15,585 nt of DNA from Ectocarpus siliculosus. Its lineage: Eukaryota > Sar > Phaeophyceae > Ectocarpales > Ectocarpaceae. Made by a program: the position numbers and the translations under genes. The first letter of the stretch is position 1. The number at the start of each line of letters is the position of its first letter. Where the stretch lies: the NCBI GenBank assembly GCA_000310025.1, contig FN649728.1, positions 2,040,452 through 2,056,036 of the forward strand, written 5' to 3'. Positions 1 to 7,020 of the stretch are shown piece after piece. The notes under the pieces were generated by a model, which saw nothing but the letters and a program-made list of their open reading frames with translations, made no database searches and was not told the DNA's origin.

Positions 1-372
1 GGATTTTAAAAAGTTCCCCGCCCGCCGGGAGGAGGCTTAGGGGCCCGGGGGGTTTTTGGTTTAACGGGTCCCGGTGGGGGGGTTGTTCCGGCCAGTAAAA
101 GGGTTGAGGGTGGGTAAAGGTTTTTTGGGCAAGGAGGGGCCTTCGGGGATTTTTTTTCGCGTTTTCCAAAGGTTTTTATTTAGGGGGGGGGGGCCGGGTC
201 CGGTTTGGGGGAAAAGTTTTGGCTTCCCTTAGGGGGGGGGGGGGGGGCCCCTCCCCCGGGCCCATTTTTAAAAGTTGGTTTTTTCCCCACCCAAGTTTTT
301 TAGTCGAGGCCGCCGTCCGTTTTGGGGTTTTGGCAGGGGGGGGGGGGGGGGGGCCCCCCCCCCCCCCCCCCC
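1..372. other. Degenerate homopolymer-rich stretch, probable low-quality or contig-edge sequence
   Basis: This stretch has runs of doubled and tripled bases, long G and T runs, and a G18 run (336-353) joined directly to a C19 run (354-372). Fragments such as 'CCCATTTTTAAAAGTTGG' (261-278) look like blurred copies of the inverted-repeat arm seen cleanly at 366-408 and 500-545. No exon was recognised. The texture is that of the unreliable end of sequencing reads or of a misassembled hairpin, though a decayed tandem array of the same element would look similar. Translations across it are Gly/Pro-rich artefacts. Confidence 0.55.
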
Positions 373-572
373 TAGGCCGACTTTCAAAGCTCGATTGCTC
401 CACAACCAAGGGGGTGCGGAAAGAGAGAGCCTGATACGTGTACGGCATGCTCTCGACGACATGTTTCGGAAACCACCGTTTTCGGTGTTGGCATAACCTT
501 TGGTTGTGGAGAAATCAAGCTTTGAAAATTGGTCCTGGGGGAGGTGCCATCTCTCCGCCATCTACGGTAGAC
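366..572. mobile_element. MITE-like inverted-repeat element, copy A
   Basis: The left arm at about 366-408 and the right arm at about 500-545 are near-perfect reverse complements over roughly 42 bases, sharing TTTCAAAGCT and CTCCACAACCA, with a loop of about 90 bases. Homology to copy B (8673-8912) continues outward past the arm to a motif reading CTACGGTAG at 562-570. No transposase is encoded, so it would be a non-autonomous element or a hairpin-forming repeat. Target-site duplications could not be identified because the left flank is the degraded G/C run. Confidence 0.6.
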
Positions 573-644
573 GATTCGCAGATGGCCATTTTCAGCACCG
601 CCGCTCTGTGCCCTGTGAAAAAATCTACCATTTTTTTTTGTTAT

Positions 645-698
645 TGTGGAAATCGGTACGGGGTGTGGTGTCTTGCGTCATGCCACCTACGGTAGCCG
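645..698 (+). repeat. Partial copy of the inverted-repeat element arm
   Basis: The segment from GTGGAAATCGGTACGGGGTG to CCACCTACGGTAG aligns along its length with the outer arm of copy B read in reverse complement (8673-8725), and more loosely with 516-572 of copy A. It is a solo arm; no matching inverted partner was found beside it. Confidence 0.5.
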
Positions 699-759
699 GT
701 CGAGAGTGTTGGGTTCTCGTGAAAGACAAACGCTGCCCGTGGCTCGTTGTTGATGATGA

Positions 760-895
760 AGTCGTGTGGTTGGAAACATTTGTGTATGTTTAAGGATAGA
801 GGAGGTTGTGTTTCCTGCTGCTGCTATGAGATCGTTTGGTTGGAAGGTTGTAATAGTCCGGGATAGACGAGATCGTGTTTCCTGCTGCTGCGGCT
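760..895 (+). repeat. Imperfect tandem duplication, unit about 67 bases, with CTG triplets
   Basis: Two units share TCGTGTGGTTGGAA / TCGTTTGGTTGGAA at their starts and GTGTTTCCTGCTGCTGC at their ends (about 762-823 and 830-890). The second runs into an extended CTG/CGG triplet tract to about 915. It probably lies in the intron upstream of the first visible ThrRS exon; nothing coding was seen. Confidence 0.55.
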
Positions 896-999
896 GCGGC
901 TGCTGCTGCTGTTGTTGAACACCGTGGGGGTAATGGCGGGAGTCTTGCCGCTCACACCGGTTGCAGATCGATCTAGTCTTTACTCGGAGCGACGGATTG

Positions 1000-1436
1000 C
1001 CAGTAGCTAGGCGTTCAAACCTCTGTTCCATAGTCCTCTAAGTTTGTCATCCAACACGCTCCCTACTACTGTAACGTTCGGTCACCACCTCTGCTACATG
1101 ACGTTGTTCTATTTGCTTGGAACTTTCCGAAAACGCACCGTTTCATCTGTGCAACGTCTTCGTCGTCGAGAAACGGGGCTTTTGTCCAGGAGGATGTAAC
1201 GCCTGCGGTACTTTTGTTGTTTGTGTCGGTAGCGGACTCGAAGCGTCTCTACAGGTCCCGGTGTCTATTTCTTCAATTTCATCCGCGTGAATGCTAGCTT
1301 TACCTCCTATCGCCTTGGTGTCTGCGTCTGTTTCAACATCGATCCATTAACTCCTATTGCCCTTGCTGTCTGTGTCTGTTTCAACATATACTTCCTCTCT
1401 CCCCCCCTTTTTTTGGCGATCGTCGGCGGTGGTTAG
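1000..1436 (+). other. Probable intron upstream of first visible ThrRS exon
   Basis: No coding sequence recognised. Near the 3' end an imperfect tandem duplication of about 47 bases (1303-1350 and 1351-1390) shares CTCCTAT and GTCTGTTTCAACAT. A pyrimidine tract CTCCCCCCCTTTTTTT (about 1398-1413) and an AG at 1435-1436 form the acceptor of the next exon. The preceding ThrRS exon, expected to end in the conserved GPKIDI segment, was not found anywhere in 1-1436. Confidence 0.5.
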
Positions 1437-1516
1437 GTCTTCGACGCGATGGAGCGGGTCCACCAGTGCGCCACCGTACAGCTCGACTTCCAGCTGCCCA
1501 TCCGGTTCAACCTCAA
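1437..1516 (+). CDS. TARS1: ThrRS exon 1 (first visible): catalytic core segment
   Basis: It encodes [18 protein letters not shown] and on to QLPIRFNL, the ThrRS block that carries the Cys and Gln lining the active site (Cys480 and Gln484 in E. coli). The acceptor is TTAG after a C/T tract; the donor is AA|GTAAGA, so the exon ends with two bases of a Lys codon. The ATG at 1449 is an internal Met, not a start: homology continues upstream of it (FDA). Confidence 0.9.
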
Positions 1517-4353
1517 GTAAGATATCGACTAGCTACCCCCCCAGCTCCTGATTCATCCTTTGTGAAACGCAGCCTGGGCCGGCGAAAACCCGGCACATCG
1601 CTCCGCCCGACATGCGAGGTCAATGATCTGTTAACGACTAAATACGCCATGAGTTACATGAGTACACACACACACACACGCCCTGGTTTGGGTGCGTTTT
1701 GTGTGCTGGTGCTAACGCTAACGAGGTGGTGCATCACACTGCATCTTTCCTTGCGGAGGGAGTAATGCAGACATCACACACACGGTGTCAGATCTATCGA
1801 TCTATCTTTATCTTTCTCGCTCGCTCTTGTCTCTCTATCTTTCTGTCTCCGTCTCTCTTTGTCTGACTCTCTCTCTACCCCCCCCCCTATCTCTCTTCCC
1901 CCTTCTCTTGGATGCACTGCTGTGTATTCAGGTACAGCGCGGGGACCGAGGAGCACGGTGACGCCAAGCCGGAAGCGGCTAAGCCCGCGGAAGGCGGAGG
2001 ATCGGAGGCTAAGCCCGCCGGCGAGAAGGTGATTCTTAACGTATACGTTGTCCGTTGCTGCGGAGGAATTGGTCACGGTTCATTGCCTCAACGATGGTGT
2101 ATGCGTTGTTGGGTGCTCTGCGGAGGAATTCGTCACGGTTCATTGCCTCAACGATGGTGTATCCGTTGTTGGGTGCTCTGCGGAGGAATTGGTTGTGGTT
2201 CGGTGTCTCAACGATGATGTCCGCCAGGAGTTTTGACTGTTTTTTCGCTGGATAGCGGTCGGCGGGCCCTTTGTTTGCCCCTTCTCTCCTCTCTCCTCTC
2301 TCCTCAACGCTAGGCCTGCTGCCTCTTTGCAGACCACGTACTCTCTCCGACACCGTTGTTTCTCGGTGGCCGCCAAGCACTGCTTGACTGGCACCATTGT
2401 CCCACACACACACACACGGCACATCCCTCCGCCCCGGCGTTGTAGAGATGCGGGGGCATGGGTGCGCATGAGGGCACCCTCCCCGACACACACACTCACT
2501 CACGCGCTCGATTTTTTATTCGTCTTTTCATTTTTTTTTTTTTTTTGCGGCGGCGGCGGTGGCATGGTGAAGCGGCCGGTGATGATCCACCGTGCCATGC
2601 TGGGGTCATTGGAGAGGATGATCGCGGTGCTCACTGAGCACTACGGGGGCAAGTGGTAAGTCAGTGCAGTTTTTTTTTTCCGTTTTTTTTCCCCCACCCT
2701 CTTTCGTCGCGATCGCCTTTTCTTGCACGACGTCTTCTGTGTCCTTCTCCGTGGCAGAAGCGCTCCTAACACGCGAAACCGTCGCCACCATTCTGTTTAG
2801 GCATGCAAACGAAATGTTTTTTGTTGTTGTTGTTGTTGTTGCGTTTCGCAGGCCTTTCTGGCTGTCCCCTCGGCAAGCGCTGCCAACACTTTCTTCAAAC
2901 CGTCACTGCATTCAAGATAACTAGGCGTTCATTTCTTTTTTTTTCATGTTGCGTTTCGCAGGCCGTTCTGGATGTCCCCTCGGCGGCGCTCCGAACACTT
3001 TTTGAAACCGTCAATATTTTGTCAGGAATTCAAGAAAACCAACCGCTCACTTGTTTTTATTTTGCGTTTCGCAGGCCGTTCTGGCTGTCGCCTCGGCAAG
3101 CGCTCATCGTACCCGTCGCCCAAAAATACAACGACTACGCCACCAACGTCAAGGTGTGTACTGCGGCGTGTACCGGGAACCGGCCGCTTTGTTGTCGCGT
3201 TGGTGCTGATACTATCGATGTTGTCGATGATGATGATGATGATGATATTAGTACAGCAGTAGCAGTCGTACTCTGGTGGCGTGGACTAGTGTTGTCCCTC
3301 CTGGATGTGCGATGGCTGCGGTGTCACCCTCCCCGTGGCTACGTCATCCAAACCTTGGCTTCGTTGAAACCCCTGCTGCTGCTGCCGTGACTGTGTGTAT
3401 CTACATACAGGATCGACTGCACAACGCAGGGTTCTACGTGGACGTAGAGACGAGCAACAAGACTCTCAACAAGAAAGTGCGGGAGGGCGTGACGGCCAAG
3501 TACAACTACATCCTGGTCGTGGGGGAAGCGGAAGAGGTACACACTTGACGGAGCTGTGCCTTTTTTCTGGCGCACAATTGTCGCGGGGGCGGGGGCGGAA
3601 GAGATTCACGCGTAACTGTACCTCTTCGGATGCACTATTATGTCATGGCAGAAGCGGAAAAGGTACACACGTTAACCTCTTCTGATGCACTTATGTCGTG
3701 GGGGAAGCGGAAAAAGCACACACGTAACTGTACCTCTTCTGATGCACTTGAGTCGTGGGGGAAGCGGAAAGGGTTTACACGTACTTTGCTGTACCTTTTC
3801 TGGTGCACCGTTCTCGTGGGTGCGGGGGCGGAAGAGACACACGCGCTCCTGTACCTAGTCTGATGCGCAATGGCACCACACATAAAGTGTACCTTTTCTG
3901 ATGCACAATGTCAGCACATGTCAAACTGTGCCTTTCTGATGCGCGATGACACCGCACGCACGCTGTGTTGCTCGAGTTGCGGCCATCTTTTCATCCTTCC
4001 GTCTTTCTTCCGACCGATCCCAGCCTGGCAAAAATTGCGGGCTTTTTGCGCTGAGTTGTAGCGAAACCCGCGCTGATCGAAACACGGGACAAAGCAACAG
4101 CAGCTGGTAAATCACCCATGTAAGCACAACGCACCTGCGCCGTCGAACTCTCCCCACATTTCCGTGCTGGCGACACGCCCATATTTTGCCCGTGTGTAAC
4201 CACCACCCCCTATCTATACACCTGCCCCGTGTGCCCTCGTCTTTCGCTCTTCCTTCTCAGGAAGCGGATGAGGTTAACTTGCGAGGGAAAGGTCAGCAGA
4301 AGGTCTCCGACTTGATGCAAATGTTCCAGGATCTCACGGATAAGCACCAGTAA
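1437..4353 (+). CDS. TARS1: Threonyl-tRNA synthetase, C-terminal part (six exons; 5' end outside window)
   Basis: ThrRS charges tRNA-Thr with threonine using ATP. Exons: 1437-1516, 1932-2028, 2573-2655, 3075-3153, 3411-3536, 4261-4353; together 558 bases, 185 residues plus TAA. All introns are GT-AG and all phases agree. The product opens with the class II core segment around [18 protein letters not shown]. It continues with motif 3, [16 protein letters not shown], whose His matches the third zinc ligand (His511 of E. coli ThrRS) and whose Arg lies nine residues further, as in the family. Then comes the HGTP anticodon-binding domain, starting [14 protein letters not shown] and running through TLNKKVRE and [12 protein letters not shown]. 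An unusual Ala/Lys/Glu/Pro-rich insert of about 29 residues fills exon 2. The N-terminal editing and catalytic parts are missing, so cytosolic or organellar targeting cannot be judged. The gene converges with DPH6. Confidence 0.93.
1560..1667 (+). repeat. Dispersed short repeat, copy 1 (ThrRS intron 1)
   Basis: It shares AGCCTGG-CCGG, AACCCGGC, GCTCCG-CCCG and ATGCGAGGTCAATG, then TAACGACTA and GAGTACAC, with the reverse complement of 7921-8020, and its second half with the reverse complement of 10530-10600. It sits about 45 bases after the donor of exon 1 and ends in a (CA)n run (about 1663-1678). No open reading frame of its own. It could be a SINE-type element or an intron-associated repeat. 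Confidence 0.6.
1932..2028 (+). CDS. TARS1: ThrRS exon 2: charged low-complexity insert
   Basis: It starts with the last base of a Lys codon, then [20 protein letters not shown] and [12 protein letters not shown]. It is flanked by a long pyrimidine tract (1795-1912) with acceptor TTCAG|G and by donor AAG|GTGATT. In other ThrRS proteins this place holds only a short acidic turn between the FNLTY strand and the RPV strand, so this exon adds an extra hydrophilic loop. Skipping it would shift the frame, so it should be constitutive. Confidence 0.8.
2041..2220 (+). repeat. 60-base minisatellite, three copies, ThrRS intron 2
   Basis: Three units with an exact 60-base period start at 2041, 2101 and 2161. 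All share TGCGGAGGAATT, a GGTT core, CTCAACGATG and GT. Units 1 and 2 are nearly identical over their first 60 bases after unit 1's head; unit 3 differs at about ten places. Because 60 is divisible by three the array stays open in several frames, giving Cys/Gly-rich translations that are not genes. It starts 12 bases after the donor of exon 2. Confidence 0.9.
2573..2655 (+). CDS. TARS1: ThrRS exon 3: class II motif 3
   Basis: It encodes [16 protein letters not shown] and [11 protein letters not shown], plus two bases of Trp. The His of IHRA and the Arg nine residues later match the zinc-binding His and the ATP-binding motif 3 Arg of the family. The acceptor GAAG follows a T16 run (2531-2546) and a GCG-rich spacer, the first AG after that tract. 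The donor is TG|GTAAGT, close to consensus. The join GEK-RPV parallels the DDKKRPV of animal ThrRS. Confidence 0.93.
2841..3063 (+). repeat. Two tandem decoy copies of the exon 4 acceptor and exon start
   Basis: Units at 2841-2950 and 2951-3063 each begin GCGTTTCGCAGGCC-TTCTGG, the same sequence that forms the real acceptor and start of exon 4 at 3063-3110. Each unit copies about 27 bases of coding sequence and then its own tail of about 75 bases (ACACTTT, AACCGTCA, ATTCAAGA-AAC), with a T-rich stretch leading to the next copy. Both decoys keep a perfect CAG acceptor. Use of the first would add [10 protein letters not shown] and then reach a stop at TAG (2921-2923); use of the second would enter exon 4 out of frame. 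Confidence 0.9.
3075..3153 (+). CDS. TARS1: ThrRS exon 4: start of anticodon-binding domain
   Basis: It completes the Trp codon and encodes [14 protein letters not shown] then [12 protein letters not shown]. This is the conserved beginning of the HGTP anticodon-binding domain (PFWLSPRQV in animals). Acceptor TTTCGCAG|G, donor AAG|GTGTGT. Of three tandem copies of this exon start it is the only one whose translation continues into family-conserved sequence, so it is the functional one. Confidence 0.93.
3154..3410 (+). other. ThrRS intron 4 with GAT triplet run
   Basis: An ordinary GT-AG intron between exons 4 and 5. It contains a short (GAT)n run at about 3224-3246 and CTG triplets near 3372-3386, and ends TACATACAG. 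No gene inside it. Confidence 0.8.
3411..3536 (+). CDS. TARS1: ThrRS exon 5: anticodon-binding domain core
   Basis: 42 codons, phase 0 at both ends: [20 protein letters not shown], then [22 protein letters not shown]. The TLNKK(I/V)R and YN-ILVVG motifs are hallmarks of the ThrRS C-terminal domain. The donor is GAG|GTACAC; reading on would hit TGA after three codons. The last 21 bases of the exon are the source of the repeated units in the following intron. Confidence 0.95.
3537..3960 (+). repeat. Tandem array of exon-5-tail plus donor copies, ThrRS intron 5
   Basis: Counting the real exon end (3516) as copy 0, further copies of GTCGTGGGGGAAGCGGAA-AG plus intron start begin near 3580, 3642, 3695, 3752 and 3811, spacing 53-64 bases. 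Two shortened units (about 3870 and 3909) keep only the tail (GTGTACCTTTTCTGATGCAC-like). The GT of the donor survives in copy 2 (3663-3664) and copy 4 (GTTTAC); it is replaced by AT, GC and AC in copies 1, 3 and 5. Confidence 0.9.
4261..4353 (+). CDS. TARS1: ThrRS exon 6: C-terminus and stop
   Basis: It encodes [18 protein letters not shown] then [12 protein letters not shown] and TAA (4351-4353). EVNLR matches the VN(V/I)R strand that closes the ThrRS anticodon-binding domain. The acceptor CTTCCTTCTCAG is strong. The exon opens with GAAGCGGATGAGGT, a near copy of the exon 5 end plus its donor (GAAGCGGAAGAGGT). Confidence 0.93.
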   Translation, partial: EADEVNLRGKGQQKVSDLMQMFQDLTDKHQ

Positions 4354-4983
4354 ACAAACGCACACACGACGACGACGATGACGACGCGGAGCCAGCTCGC
4401 GTCTTAAGGGTTGTTGTGTTGCGCTTGGGAGAGCGAAGGCAAGCGTCTTGGCCCGCCGCCCACGCCAGTTGTTCGAACTATAATAGCTGTCCGTAACCTG
4501 TGTTTGAGGAAACGATGCACTCCTGGTGCTGAGAGTTGATACTCATCAGCAGTGGATACGTGTTTTATTTCATAATTTCGCGCTCCCGCGAGAAATCCCC
4601 CCCCGCCCGAGGAGAGCATTTTCGTAAGTTTTTTTTTTATTTCGGGGAATGGAATTGTTTGGTTGGCATTATTTCTGAGAGAAAGAAATAAGGGTGAATG
4701 AAAACACACGGCCTGCAGGCAAGTTGGAGGGAGTGGCGGCCTTCGAGTTCCCGGCGCCGTTCTTTGTACTTTCTCGGGAACTAGGCTTGGTTGGTTCCGG
4801 GTAGATCAGCATTGTAGGTGACGCAAGGGGTCACACCCTCCGCTGGACCGATTTCGGAGCTGGAGTTCTCCACGGCGAAGACGTAGTTGCGGCGCCGAAA
4901 CGTCGGCGTTGAAAACGTCTCGTCGAGAGAGAGGTTGCCGTTAGCGTACCGTTTGGTTTGTGCGTCGTCATGAAGTAGCTGAC

Positions 4984-5040
4984 CTTTTAAATAGGTTCGA
5001 GGTGTGTGTGCGGTTTTCTATGTCAGGTCACCTACGGTTA
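4984..5040 (+). repeat. Degraded solo arm of the inverted-repeat family
   Basis: TTTTAAATAGGTTCGAGGTG and GTCACCTACGGTTA line up, with indels, with the outer arm of copy B read in reverse complement (AAAATAGG, GGGGTGCGTGG, GTCACCTATGGTA). Similarity is weaker than at 645-698, so this assignment is tentative. Confidence 0.35.
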
Positions 5041-6358
5041 GCAGTTGGTTGCGTTTCGGCATCGCACAGCTGCACGTCGGCAGTAACTACGGGGAGATTT
5101 ATTCGTGTACGTCTCCCCGGCATCATGATTGACTGCCATGCACAGCAAGCAGCGGTCTAACGCCTGCCTGCCCGCCTGTTTGAAAGCTTTTTGCGGGTGC
5201 TGTAACGATGCGTTGCGTAAATTTTCTTGTTGTCTCCTCTACTCGAAAAGGACGGTGCACACGCGGGGGGGGGGGGTCCGTGGTTGTTTCTGTTAATGCG
5301 TTGGCCGTCCCCTTTGAAACTCAATACCATGAATGATTATCGTTACTTTTGCCTCAATTCTTTTTCCGGAACACGTGCTGCCTCGAGTAAGAAAGGGCGG
5401 ACCGGCGGCAGTCCTCAGCAGCACACGAGGGACGTAACGGGCACACACCGAGTTGTGGCAACACGCTTAAGGAAGCGTTTCGCGAGAGAGCCGAGCCAAG
5501 AAAGAAAAAGAGAGAATCGCAGAAACACGGGTGGTGCTTCCGCTAACTGACGCTTTCTCAAGCCAGCTCCCTAGCTAGGGGTTTGAGTTTCTGTCCCGAG
5601 AAAACGAACCGGCTGAAGCACAACCTGCGAATAAACTATCTCCGGCATTTCCTGAAGACCCTTATTTGAAGCACCCCAGATCTCCGAAATCATGTTTTTT
5701 CTCTCTCTCTCTAAAGCCAAGTTCGCGCACCGTCCCACACCCCGGGCGTGTAGGGCCAGAACCTTGGTCGATGATTCGTAGAGTGAGACAGACCAACACG
5801 TGCACACCCGTGAGGGTATCTAAAGGTTGACGTCTCAAGAGATAGACGAGCACTTCCGAAGGTAAGAAATCTCTCGAGTGCCTACGATGTTCCAACGCGA
5901 ACCGCTATGGTGGGGCCGAGGGGGGGGGGGGGGGGGGGAGGTTGTTTCCGTCTGTGTCGCGTGATTTTATCGGCCCTTACATGGGGCGCCGTCAGCAGGG
6001 ATAACTTCTTATCTGCAGACAGGTCACACGGAACGAAGGGCGGAAAACACGCATACACACGCGAGGAAACTCGAATAGCTCTTCTCGGATCAGTGCCACA
6101 AAAACAAACCCTCACCGCTCCAAGAGACAAAAAGTACAGGTCCGTTTCCTGTGCCGCGACGTCTTTGAGACCACGCCCGACAACGAAGTGACCAGGCATC
6201 ATCATCATCCCATACACGCCCATACGCACTTGCTGGTTCATCTCTTAGCTGTCATGAAAGGACTTCGAGCAAACCCGAAGGAGGGGTTTCGAACCCGTCG
6301 CCTTCCCCCCCCAAAACAAAAGCTCGTGCACATAGGTCTGGAAAACACGAGGAACATG

Positions 6359-6360
<2 letters not shown>

Positions 6361-6407
<47 letters not shown>

Positions 6408-6418
6408 CCCCCCCCCCC
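6361..6418. repeat. (CT)22 microsatellite followed by C14
   Basis: A perfect dinucleotide run of 44 bases followed by 14 C. It lies in the spacer between the convergent genes. Frames across it read Ser-Leu or Arg-Glu repeats and are not genes. Confidence 0.95.
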
Positions 6419-6865
6419 ACCGCGGCGGAGGAATAGAGTGTGGGGACGCGGGCGACCTGCTCCTCCTCCTTACGTAGCTCCGCGAACCCAGAGCTCCGTC
6501 CTGAGCCTGCCGACAAACGTGGATTTTCACGAGGTGTGTGGCAAACGGAACAATGAGCGGTGGTCACCGAGCTGAGCGTGAATATCAAGTCAAGATGGTG
6601 AACGGTGGCCTAAAAAAACTCGAGCAAGAGGAGATGGATGCATGGGATAGATTCCATCGTCTTCTCCAGCGTGGGGGCATTGATTCATCTGCCAAGCGTC
6701 GCTCCCAGCGCCGACCACTACAACGATTGGTGGGTGAGATCTCGTATTCAATTATTCCATCCATTGACGGGTAGTGTGGCCTCGGCTGGTGCATCAAACA
6801 TATAACACAAAAGAGGGACGTATATAGTGGCGCCGGGATTAGACGGGACAACAAACAATGATGTC

Positions 6866-7020
6866 ATCCTCGTTGCCCGCTGTGCCTCTTCCGTATCCAA
6901 GCTCCACGCTCGGAATAGATGGAAACAACAATAACAACAACAACAACAACACTATTACTTGCTCCCTCGTTGCACCCCGCTACACCTACTGTTTATTCAC
7001 CTATCCAAGCTCCACGCGGT
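6866..7020 (-). repeat. DPH6: Partial tandem duplication of the DPH6 3' end
   Basis: TATCCAAGCTCCACGC occurs at about 6893-6908 and again at 7003-7018, in both cases preceded by a CTCGTTGC...CCGCT...CC segment (from about 6866 and 6966). On the minus strand the second occurrence is the last coding bases of DPH6 (Ala-Trp-Ser-Leu-Asp-Arg); the first is a copy about 110 bases downstream of the stop. The copy lacks the in-place TGA. Confidence 0.7.

Larger units (their letters stand above)
4354..6996. other. Spacer between the two convergent genes; 3' UTRs expected, no supported gene
   Basis: It should hold the 3' UTR of ThrRS (from 4354 rightward) and of DPH6 (from 6996 leftward), but their ends cannot be set from sequence. 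Contents seen: a degraded arm of the inverted-repeat family (4984-5040), G12 (5265-5276), G19 (5920-5938), (CT)22 followed by C14 (6361-6418), and a CAA run (6920-6953). The longest coding-looking frame is 6538-6774 (+), 78 codons, hydrophilic, without a recognised family. Other frames are short and compositionally random. Confidence 0.6.

Noticed and set aside
219-561. Gly/Pro-rich small proteins on both strands at the window start
   Set aside because: They are translations of G and C runs in degraded sequence.
1912-2217. Cys/Gly-rich frame through the 60-base repeat as extra ThrRS coding sequence
   Set aside because: A donor at 2029 followed by RPVMIHRA in exon 3 gives family-like sequence; the open frame is a product of a 60-base period.
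2972-3262. Frame starting at the second decoy exon copy and crossing ThrRS exon 4
   Set aside because: It reads exon 4 out of frame; the conserved anticodon-binding sequence is in the other frame.
6258-6330. tRNA-like B-box (GGGTTCGAAACCC on the minus strand, near 6285-6297)
   Set aside because: No five-pair T stem, D arm or acceptor stem could be matched around it; it is part of an imperfect local inverted repeat.
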